Assembly (NCBI RefSeq): GCF_050175855.1
Contig: NZ_JBFXIO010000222.1
Span: forward strand, 1-8,527
DNA length: 8,527 nt
DNA from: Piscinibacter sp050175855
Lineage (GTDB): Bacteria; Pseudomonadota; Gammaproteobacteria; Burkholderiales; Burkholderiaceae_C
Reading direction: 5' to 3'
Below are positions 1-6,846 of the stretch, one piece after another. The notes under the pieces are model-generated. The model was not told the DNA's origin. It worked only from the letters and a program-made list of their open reading frames with translations, and made no database searches. How positions within the stretch are numbered: the first letter of the stretch is position 1; every line of letters starts with the position of its first letter. The translations under genes were made by a program, and so were the position numbers.

Positions 1-2263
1 CGGCGTCGGTGAGGTCATCCCACCAGCCGAGCTTCTTCAGCAGCAGGTGGTCGAACTCCGGGTAGCCGGTGGTGAGGTCGGCGCCCTTGCTGTGCGAACC
101 GTCGGCCGCCAACAGCGAGACGCCATCGCGTTCCACGCCGAAGTTGGCGCGGAAGTTGCCGCCGCCGTCCATCACGTGCTTGCTGGTGTCGTACAGGTTC
201 GGCGATCCCGGGTGCTTCATGTCCGGGTTGCCCCAGCACGGCCAGGGCAGGCCGAAGTAGTCCCCGTCGAGCTTGTAGCCGGTTTCCTTGTCGATCCCAC
301 CCTTGGCGCGCAGCGACTTCACGTCGAAGACGTTCATGTTGCGCATGTGGGCCTTCAGCCGCTCGGGGCTCTGGCCGGTGTAGCCGATGGTCCAGACGCT
401 GGAGTTGATCTCGCGGAGGATCGACTCGACCTCCGGCTCCTCCATGCCGCCCTTGCCCTTGACCATCTTGAAGTTCTTCACCAGTTCGTTGGCGAAGCCC
501 AGCTTCTGCGCGAGCTGGTACATGATCATGTGGTCGGTGCGGCTCTCCCACAGCGGCTCGATCACCTGCTCGCGCCACTGGATCGACCGGTTCGACGCCG
601 TGCACGAGCCGCTGGTCTCGAACTGCGTGCAGGCCGGCAGCAGGTAGACGGCACGGTTCGGGTTCTGGTCCTCGGCCTTGCCGGGCATGGCCGCCATGGC
701 CGCGGTGGCGCTCGGGAAGGGATCGATCACGACCAGCAGGTCGAGCTTGTCCATCGCCTTCTTCATCTCGAGGCCGCGGCTCTGCGAGTTCGGCGCATGG
801 CCCCAGAAGAACATGCCGCGCAGGTTGCTGTCCTGGTCGATCAGCTCGTTCTTCTCGAGCACGCCGTCGATCCAGCGCGAGACCGTCATGCCGGACTTGC
901 TCATCATGCCCGGCGCGTACTGCTTCTTGATCCACTCGAAGTCGACGTTCCAGGCCTTGGCGAAGTGCTTGAACGAGCCCTCGGCCAGGCCGTAGTAGCC
1001 GGGCAGCGAATCGGGGTTGGGGCCGACGTCGGTGGCGCCCTGCACGTTGTCGTGGCCGCGGAAGATGTTCGCGCCGCCGCCACTGACGCCGATGTTGCCC
1101 AGCGCCAATTGCAGGATGCACGAGGCACGCACCATCGCATTGCCGATCGAGTGCTGGGTCTGGCCCATACACCAGACGATGGTGCTCGGGCGGTTCTTGG
1201 CCATGATCTCGGCCACCTTGGCGCAGGTGGCCTCGTCGACGCCGCAGACTTCCTGAACCTTGTCCGGCGTCCACTTGGCGAGGACTTCCTCGCGGACCTT
1301 GTCCATGCCGTAGACACGATCCTCGATGTACTTCTTGTCCTCCCAGCCGTTCTTGAACACGTGGTACAGCACGCCGAACAGGAACGGGATGTCGGTGCCC
1401 GAGCGCAGCCGCACATACTCGTCAGCCTTCGCCGCCGTGCGCGTGAAGCGCGGATCGACGACGATCATCTTGCAGCCCGTCTCCTTGGCATGCAGCATGT
1501 GCAGCATCGACACAGGGTGCGCCTCGGCAGCGTTGCTGCCGATGTACAGCGCCGCCTTGGAGTTCTGCATGTCGTTGTAGGAGTTCGTCATCGCGCCGTA
1601 GCCCCAGGTGTTGGCGACGCCGGCGACGGTGGTCGAGTGGCAGATGCGGGCCTGGTGGTCGCAGTTGTTGCTGCCCCACAGGCTCATCCACTTGCGCAGC
1701 AGGTACGACTGCTCGTTGTTGTGCTTGGACGAACCGACCACGAAGATCGAATCAGGCCCGCTCTGCTTGCGCAGCTCGAGCATCTTCGCGCTGATCTCGT
1801 CGAGCGCCTGGTCCCAGCTGATGCGCTCGTACTTGCCGTTGACGAGCTTCATCGGGTACTTCAGGCGGAACTCGCCGTGGCCGTGCTCGCGCACGGCCGC
1901 GCCCTTGGCACAGTGGGCACCGAGGTTGATCGGCGAATCGAATACAGGCTCCTGGCGCACCCACACGCCGTTCTCGACCACGGCGTCGATCGCGCAGCCC
2001 ACCGAGCAATGGCCGCAGACCGTGCGCTTGACCGACACCTTCTTGTCGCCCGAAGCCGCGTTGGACGCATCGGCCGCCTGCGCCTTCTTCACCAGCGTCA
2101 GCTGCGATACGGCGAGGCCGGCACCGACGCCGAGGCCGGATCGGCGCAGGAAAGAGCGCCGGTCCATCGTGGGAATCGCACGCGAGACACCGCGGGCGAG
2201 GCTGGACACCAGCGACGAGGCCGCCGGCGAGGCGGAAGTCGACGATTTGCGCGTGAGCAGCAT
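1..2263 (-). CDS. fdhA: Formate dehydrogenase catalytic (alpha) subunit, Cys-type, Tat-exported; 3' end outside window
   Basis: Molybdopterin-dependent formate dehydrogenase large subunit that oxidises formate to CO2, probably in the periplasm as part of a quinone-linked complex. The 754 visible residues start at an ATG preceded by AAGGAG five bases upstream. A twin-arginine signal (MDRRSFLRR, residues 33-41) is followed by a hydrophobic stretch and an AQA-type cleavage region near residue 63. A [4Fe-4S] site is formed by C83, C86, C90 and C118, with the conserved Lys at 120. The active-site segment DHQARICHS has Cys208 where E. coli FdnG has selenocysteine, followed by the conserved His209. 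RGHDNVQGATD (residues 402-412) is the typical cofactor-binding block. Family members are roughly 950-1020 residues, so about 200-260 C-terminal residues lie beyond position 1. The 32 residues before the Tat motif are an extension; a second ATG at 2167 lacks a ribosome site. It lies 68 nt downstream of the Tat microprotein gene, likely in the same operon. Cellular location and electron partner are inferred. Confidence 0.95.
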   Translation of the reverse strand, partial: MLLTRKSSTSASPAASSLVSSLARGVSRAIPTMDRRSFLRRSGLGVGAGLAVSQLTLVKKAQAADASNAASGDKKVSVKRTVCGHCSVGCAIDAVVENGVWVRQEPVFDSPINLGAHCAKGAAVREHGHGEFRLKYPMKLVNGKYERISWDQALDEISAKMLELRKQSGPDSIFVVGSSKHNNEQSYLLRKWMSLWGSNNCDHQARICHSTTVAGVANTWGYGAMTNSYNDMQNSKAALYIGSNAAEAHPVSMLHMLHAKETGCKMIVVDPRFTRTAAKADEYVRLRSGTDIPFLFGVLYHVFKNGWEDKKYIEDRVYGMDKVREEVLAKWTPDKVQEVCGVDEATCAKVAEIMAKNRPSTIVWCMGQTQHSIGNAMVRASCILQLALGNIGVSGGGANIFRGHDNVQGATDVGPNPDSLPGYYGLAEGSFKHFAKAWNVDFEWIKKQYAPGMMSKSGMTVSRWIDGVLEKNELIDQDSNLRGMFFWGHAPNSQSRGLEMKKAMDKLDLLVVIDPFPSATAAMAAMPGKAEDQNPNRAVYLLPACTQFETSGSCTASNRSIQWREQVIEPLWESRTDHMIMYQLAQKLGFANELVKNFKMVKGKGGMEEPEVESILREINSSVWTIGYTGQSPERLKAHMRNMNVFDVKSLRAKGGIDKETGYKLDGDYFGLPWPCWGNPDMKHPGSPNLYDTSKHVMDGGGNFRANFGVERDGVSLLAADGSHSKGADLTTGYPEFDHLLLKKLGWWDDLTDA

Positions 2264-2268
2264 GGGAA

Positions 2269-2274
2269 CTCCTT
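2269..2274 (-). promoter_or_regulatory. Ribosome binding site of the FDH alpha gene
   Basis: AAGGAG on the minus strand lies five bases before the ATG at 2263. It decides the start in favour of this ATG over the internal ATG at 2167, which directly precedes the twin-arginine motif but has no such sequence upstream. Confidence 0.8.
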
Positions 2275-2331
2275 GTGCGTGCAGCGGCGGGCGCGCGAGG
2301 CCCGGCGGAAGATTCGGAACCGGGCGGGGGG

Positions 2332-2538
2332 TCAGATCCGGGCGGTCTGGTAGTAGCGCAGCACGTGCTGCGTCTCCTGGTATCCGGTGGTCTTGAGGTC
2401 GGCCGACTTCTCGGCGGCGCTGGCGACGGCCTCCGCCGGCGCCTTGGGTGTCAGGGCAGCGACGGCGGCCAGGGCGCCGGCGGTGCCGGCACCGGCGAAT
2501 ACGGTGCGGCGGGAGAGCTTGGGCTGCTGCTTGTCCAT
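2332..2538 (-). CDS. Formate dehydrogenase region Tat-target microprotein (68 aa)
   Basis: Small protein found next to FDH alpha genes in many proteobacteria (the 'formate dehydrogenase region TAT target' family, which I recall as TIGR02811). Its function is not established. The sequence begins MDKQQPKLSRRTVFAGAG, with twin arginines at residues 10-11, and then has an Ala/Gly-rich hydrophobic stretch to about residue 30, so export or membrane anchoring by Tat is expected. The C-terminal segment TGYQETQHVLRYYQTARI (residues 51-68) is the conserved family signature. AGGAG lies five bases before the ATG. It precedes the FDH alpha gene by 68 nt with no obvious terminator, so the two are probably cotranscribed. 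Possible roles are a small accessory subunit, an assembly factor, or a chaperone for Tat export of FDH; these are inferences. An upstream in-frame ATG at 2658 would put the control region inside the gene and is unlikely. Confidence 0.9.
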   Translation of the reverse strand: MDKQQPKLSRRTVFAGAGTAGALAAVAALTPKAPAEAVASAAEKSADLKTTGYQETQHVLRYYQTARI

Positions 2539-2543
2539 GGGGT

Positions 2544-2548
2544 CTCCT
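2544..2548 (-). promoter_or_regulatory. Ribosome binding site of the Tat microprotein gene
   Basis: AGGAG on the minus strand, five bases before the ATG at 2538. It fixes that start rather than the in-frame ATG at 2658. Confidence 0.75.
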
Positions 2549-2570
2549 GTGTGCGGGCCGACATAGGGCC

Positions 2571-2586
2571 TGTGCAAAAGTGTGCA
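2571..2586. repeat. Direct repeat TGTGCA-N4-TGTGCA
   Basis: Two identical hexamers at 2571-2576 and 2581-2586 are spaced exactly 10 bp apart, so they lie on the same face of the helix. They fall just downstream of the weak -10-like element facing the FDH genes, near the expected transcript start. This could be a protein-binding site or chance; no known factor is assigned. Confidence 0.35.
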
Positions 2587-2587
2587 T

Positions 2588-2615
2588 ATCTTAGCCATGC
2601 ATGCCGCCGTTTCGA
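2588..2615 (-). promoter_or_regulatory. Weak sigma70-like promoter candidate facing the FDH genes
   Basis: On the minus strand TCGAAA (2615-2610, 4 of 6 matches to TTGACA) is separated by 16 bp from TAAGAT (2593-2588, 4 of 6 matches to TATAAT). A start near 2580 would leave a leader of about 40 nt before the microprotein ATG. Such a poor match would fit an activator-dependent promoter, with dyads centred about 78 and 115 bp upstream of that start. The assignment is tentative, because the -35-like element overlaps the hairpin stem. Confidence 0.3.
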
Positions 2616-2637
2616 GGGGCTTCGGCCCCTCGCAAAC
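2609..2637. repeat. Strong inverted repeat / hairpin with TTCG loop
   Basis: CGAGGGGC (2613-2620), loop TTCG (2621-2624) and GCCCCTCG (2625-2632) form a perfect 8-bp stem closed by C-UUCG-G, an exceptionally stable tetraloop in RNA read from the plus strand. The symmetry continues as GTTT (2609-2612) with AAAC (2634-2637) after one unpaired base, giving about 12 pairs. No T-run follows on either strand, so it is not a standard intrinsic terminator. It sits between the dyads and the FDH genes and could act in a leader RNA or as a DNA operator. Confidence 0.6.
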
Positions 2638-2650
2638 ACTCATGGGCCGC

Positions 2651-2667
2651 TGCGACAAGCTGTCGCA
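2651..2667. promoter_or_regulatory. 17-bp dyad operator candidate 1
   Basis: TGCGACA-AGC-TGTCGCA is a perfect inverted repeat with 7-bp arms and a 3-bp centre at 2659. It has the TGC-N11-GCA geometry of NtrC-type sites. It can also be read as TGCGNC-N5-GNCGC, similar to half-sites I recall for RegA/PrrA-type redox regulators. It shares the core GCGACA-N3-TGTCGC with the second dyad 37 bp away, which argues against chance. The binding protein is inferred; the adjacent response regulator is the first candidate. Confidence 0.7.
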
Positions 2668-2687
2668 CGCACTTCGCCCAGAGGTGG

Positions 2688-2704
2688 CGCGACAACTTGT
2701 CGCA
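2688..2704. promoter_or_regulatory. 17-bp dyad operator candidate 2
   Basis: CGCGACA-ACT-TGTCGCA contains the perfect palindrome GCGACAA-C-TTGTCGC (2689-2703). It matches dyad 1 in both GCGACA/TGTCGC arms and in the 3-bp spacing, and differs only at the first base and inside the spacer. The centre at 2696 is 37 bp from that of dyad 1, about three and a half helical turns. It lies 105 bp upstream of the chosen start of the regulator gene, so it may also serve autoregulation. Confidence 0.7.
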
Positions 2705-2774
2705 ACAGGCGGTCATGGACCCCGGGTAAGCCCGAGGACATCTCGCCGATGGCCGGCGGCGGTTGCAGCGGCTG

Positions 2775-2781
2775 TGCGACA
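2775..2781 (+). promoter_or_regulatory. Single TGCGACA half-site
   Basis: TGCGACA is identical to the left arm of dyad 1, but here it is followed by GTAGCGC instead of a matching right arm. It sits 27 bases before the chosen regulator start. It may be a weak autoregulatory site or chance. If the regulator started at 2749 it would lie inside the coding region. Confidence 0.3.
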
Positions 2782-2808
2782 GTAGCGCCCTCTTTCGCGC
2801 CCGAGCCG

Positions 2809-4203
<1,395 letters not shown>

Positions 4204-4217
4204 GCCCGGCCCTGCGC

Positions 4218-6203
4218 ATGCTGCGCCGCTTCCGCGACCTGCCCATCCGCGGCAAGCTGCTCGCGATGGTGCTGGTGCCGCTGGCGGTGGTGCTGCCGCT
4301 GCTCGGTGTGATCCTGCTGGCCTGGGCAAGCCTCGCCTTCGACCGTTTGCTGATCACCAAGGTCCAGGCCGACCTGGCGGTCGCCAACGGCTACTTCGAG
4401 CGCGTGCTCGGCGAGGTGGGTTCCAGCGCCGCCACGGTGGCCGAGTCGCATGCGCTGCAGCAGGCGCTCGCCCGGCGGCCGGCCGACGAGCTGGTGCCGC
4501 TGCTGCAGCGTTTCAAGGCACGCGAGGGGCTGGACTTCATCAACCTTCGGCGCGACGACGGCAGCCTCGTGGCCACCGACTACGCACTGGCGCCGGAGGG
4601 CGGCGGTTCGCCGGCCTGGCGGGCGCGTGCCGGATCGGAGCGACAAGGCTCGGTGGAGGTGCTCGAGCCCGGCGCGCTGAGCCAGCTCGCCCCGGCCCTG
4701 CTGCCGCGCGTGGACGTGCCGCTGGTACCCACCCGCAACGCGGCGCCGACCGAGCGCGCGCAGGAAGACCGCGCCATGGTCGTGCTCGCCAGTGCACCGG
4801 TGATCACGCCGGACGGGCAGCGCCTCGGGCACGTGCAGGCCGGCGTGCTGCTCAACCGCAACCTGGCCTTCATCGACCACATCAACCGGATCGTCTACCC
4901 GGACGGCTCGCTGCCCTTCGGCAGCCAGGGCACGGCCACGCTGTTCCTCGACGACGTGCGCATCAGCACCAACGTGCGGCTGTTCGGCGCCGATTCGACC
5001 AACCGCGCCATCGGCACGCGCGTGTCTCAGACGGTGCGCGACGCCGTGCTCGGCAACGGCAGCACCTGGCTGGATCGCGCCTTCGTGGTCAGCGACTGGT
5101 ACGTGTCGGGCTACCAGCCGCTGGTCGACGGCGGCGGACAGCGCGTGGGCATGCTCTACGTGGGCTTCCTCGAGCAGCCCTTCACCTGGCTGAAGTGGGG
5201 CACGCTGGCGGCCATCGGGGTGGTCTTCTTCGCCGTGATGATCGCCGCGGCAGGGGTCTCGCTGCGCGGCGCGCGCGGCATCTTCCGGCCGATCGAGCAG
5301 ATGGCACAGACCATGCAGCGCGTCGAGGGCGGCGAGATGGCGGCCCGCGTCGGCCACGTGCGCAGCAACGACGAGGTCGGCCAGCTCGCCGGCCACCTCG
5401 ACCACCTGCTCGACGCCATCGCCGAGAAGACACGCGCGCTGGAGCGCTGGAATGCCGAGCTCGACGCCAAGGTGGCCGAACGCACACGCGCGCTGGAGGC
5501 CGCCCAGCAGCAGCTGCTGCGCAGCGAAAAGCTCGCCGCGGTGGGCCAGCTCACCGCCAGCATCGCCCACGAGGTGAACAACCCGATCGCGGTGATCCAG
5601 GGCAATCTCGACCTCGCCCGCGAGCTGCTCGGCGAGGATGCCCAGCGCGTGCACGGCGAACTGCGCCTGGTCGACGAGCAGGTCGAGCGAATGCGGCTGA
5701 TCGTCACCCAGCTGCTGCAGTTCGCCCGACCCAACGAGTTTGCCGGCTATGTCGACAACGTCGACACGCGGGAGGTGCTGGAAGGCTGCCTGGTGCTGGT
5801 GGCGCACCTGCTGTCGCGCACCCAGATCGCGCTGGTCCGCGACTTCCGCGCCACGCGGCAGCCGGCGCTGAACCGCAACGAGCTGCAGCAGGTGATCGTC
5901 AACCTCCTGGTCAACGCGATCCACGCGATGCCCGACGGCGGCACGCTGTCGCTGGCCACGCGCGACGCCGGCGACGACACGGTGGAGATCGACGTGGCGG
6001 ACACCGGCGCCGGCCTGCCGCCGGACATTCTCGCCGAGCTGTTCCAGCCCTTCGTCACCCACAAGAAGGACGGCACCGGCCTCGGCCTGTGGATCAGCCG
6101 CAGCATCGTCGAACGCTACGGCGGCGACATCCGCGCCGCCGACCGCCCCGAAGGCGGCGCGGTGTTCACGGTGGTGCTGCGGCTGGACAGCAAGCCGCGC
6201 TGA
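4218..6203 (+). CDS. Membrane sensor histidine kinase with periplasmic Cache_3-Cache_2-type domain
   Basis: Cognate sensor kinase of the preceding regulator, 661 residues. A first membrane segment (about 13-38) and a second (about 327-348) flank a periplasmic domain of nearly 290 residues. Its distal part has GTATLFLDDVRISTNVR (238-254), AIGTRVS, and YVSGYQPLVDGGGQRVGMLYVGF-like residues (295-317), the signature of Cache_3-Cache_2 sensors that often recognise small carboxylates. A HAMP linker (about 352-405) and a coiled coil (about 403-435) lead to the HisKA domain with phosphoacceptor H451 in SIAHEVNNP. The ATPase domain has the N box NLLVNAIHAMP (562-572), G1 DTGAGL (595-600), the F box near 608-613 and G2 GTGLGLW (619-625), all intact. 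The start follows the regulator stop by 14 nt with no clear ribosome site, suggesting coupled translation. The ligand is not evident; formate or a related carboxylate is an inference from the neighbourhood. Confidence 0.94.
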   Translation: MLRRFRDLPIRGKLLAMVLVPLAVVLPLLGVILLAWASLAFDRLLITKVQADLAVANGYFERVLGEVGSSAATVAESHALQQALARRPADELVPLLQRFKAREGLDFINLRRDDGSLVATDYALAPEGGGSPAWRARAGSERQGSVEVLEPGALSQLAPALLPRVDVPLVPTRNAAPTERAQEDRAMVVLASAPVITPDGQRLGHVQAGVLLNRNLAFIDHINRIVYPDGSLPFGSQGTATLFLDDVRISTNVRLFGADSTNRAIGTRVSQTVRDAVLGNGSTWLDRAFVVSDWYVSGYQPLVDGGGQRVGMLYVGFLEQPFTWLKWGTLAAIGVVFFAVMIAAAGVSLRGARGIFRPIEQMAQTMQRVEGGEMAARVGHVRSNDEVGQLAGHLDHLLDAIAEKTRALERWNAELDAKVAERTRALEAAQQQLLRSEKLAAVGQLTASIAHEVNNPIAVIQGNLDLARELLGEDAQRVHGELRLVDEQVERMRLIVTQLLQFARPNEFAGYVDNVDTREVLEGCLVLVAHLLSRTQIALVRDFRATRQPALNRNELQQVIVNLLVNAIHAMPDGGTLSLATRDAGDDTVEIDVADTGAGLPPDILAELFQPFVTHKKDGTGLGLWISRSIVERYGGDIRAADRPEGGAVFTVVLRLDSKPR

Positions 6204-6213
6204 GCGGTGCGTG
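6204..6213. other. 10-nt gap between convergent kinase and chaperone genes
   Basis: The kinase stop (6201-6203, plus) and the chaperone stop (6214-6216, minus) are only ten bases apart. There is no hairpin with a T-run in or near the gap, so any transcription stop must lie within the opposing gene or depend on Rho. Confidence 0.8.
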
Positions 6214-6846
6214 CTACTGCTCCAGGAGGTCGAAGCCCTGCGTTTCCACCTGCACGAAGGCCCGGGTCAGTTCGGCCAGCTCGCGGTAGAGCTTCGCCTT
6301 CGGATGGGCCTGCACGGCGTCGCACAGCTTCTCGGCCCAGGGTTGCAGGTGGGCCCGGAAGAAGCGCCGCTGGCGCTCGAGGTTGCACACCGCCACGTCG
6401 TCGCCGGCGATCAGGTAGCGCATCACCTCGCACACGGCGGAGATGTGGTCCTCGGTCTCTCCGCGGGTCTCGTCGCGGGCCAGGCCGAGCGAGGCGAGTT
6501 CGTCGCGCAGCACGGCCAGCGGGCGCTCGTTGAGGAAGCCGCTGAGGTAGTACGAGCCGTAGAGAAACACCTCCGGCTTGCCCACGCCCTGGAACAGCGC
6601 GTCGTACTCGGCGCTGGCCTCCTTCACGGTGGTGGTGCGCATCGCGGCCACCAGCGCCGACCACGGGCCCTCGAGAAAGGCGCCTTCCTGCGGCGCCTGC
6701 GTCACCGCGACCTTGATCTGATCGAGCAGCGCCTCGTCGGGGGCGGCCATCCAGAGCCGCGCGAGCAGGCCGTACAGCTCCGCGCGGGCCAGCTCCTCGC
6801 TGTCGTCGGCCGTGGCGAAGCTCAATGCCGTCAGCTTGTCGCTCAT
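6214..6846 (-). CDS. TorD/DmsD-family molybdoenzyme chaperone
   Basis: All-helical cytoplasmic chaperone of 210 residues, a typical length for the TorD family. Members bind the Tat signal or the apo-form of a molybdoenzyme and hold it until the cofactor is inserted. The family core is visible: YDALFQGVGKPEVFLYGSYY (81-100), then SGFLNERPLAVLRDELASLGL, then ETEDHISAVCEVMRYLIAG (130-148) with the characteristic E-x-x-D-H spacing. The likely client is the FDH alpha subunit encoded on the same strand about 4 kb downstream, which carries a Tat signal. The ATG overlaps the stop of the upstream ferredoxin-like gene (ATGA), so the two are translationally coupled; a longer in-frame start at 6909 would add 21 residues inside that gene and is unlikely. 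The 3' end converges on the kinase gene, with only 10 nt between stops. Confidence 0.93.
   Translation of the reverse strand: MSDKLTALSFATADDSEELARAELYGLLARLWMAAPDEALLDQIKVAVTQAPQEGAFLEGPWSALVAAMRTTTVKEASAEYDALFQGVGKPEVFLYGSYYLSGFLNERPLAVLRDELASLGLARDETRGETEDHISAVCEVMRYLIAGDDVAVCNLERQRRFFRAHLQPWAEKLCDAVQAHPKAKLYRELAELTRAFVQVETQGFDLLEQ
6843..6846 (-). other. ATGA stop/start overlap between ferredoxin-like and chaperone genes
   Basis: The TGA of the ferredoxin-like gene and the ATG of the chaperone gene share four bases. This implies one transcript and coupled translation, tying the two products functionally. Confidence 0.85.

Larger units (their letters stand above)
2539..2808. promoter_or_regulatory. 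Divergent intergenic control region between FDH genes and the response regulator
   Basis: This 270-bp gap without a convincing gene separates the minus-strand FDH genes from the plus-strand regulator gene. From left to right it holds the microprotein ribosome site, a TGTGCA direct repeat, a weak sigma70-like element facing the FDH genes, a perfect 8-bp hairpin with a TTCG loop, two 17-bp dyads, and a single half-site close to the regulator start. It is locally less GC-rich than the flanking genes. The layout suggests that both FDH expression and regulator autoregulation are controlled here. No consensus -24/-12 promoter is apparent on either strand. Confidence 0.7.

Noticed and set aside
47..2353. 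Long plus-strand open frame (768 codons) opposite the FDH alpha gene
   Set aside because: Its product is low-complexity and lacks recognisable domains, while the opposite strand encodes a complete, motif-rich FDH. Long antisense frames are expected in DNA this GC-rich.
2571..2589. Sigma54-like element on the minus strand (ATGCAC...TTTTGCA)
   Set aside because: The -24 GG is absent (TG instead), and the spacing between the GCAC and TTGCA parts is one base too short. Sigma54 spacing is strict, so this is only a near miss.
2609..2637. Intrinsic terminator
   Set aside because: The hairpin is strong, but no T-run follows on either strand and no gene ends there.
2275..2808. N-terminal extension of the response regulator to an ATG at 2275
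   Set aside because: It would overlap the Tat microprotein gene and the operator dyads on the opposite strand, and the extra residues have no domain character.
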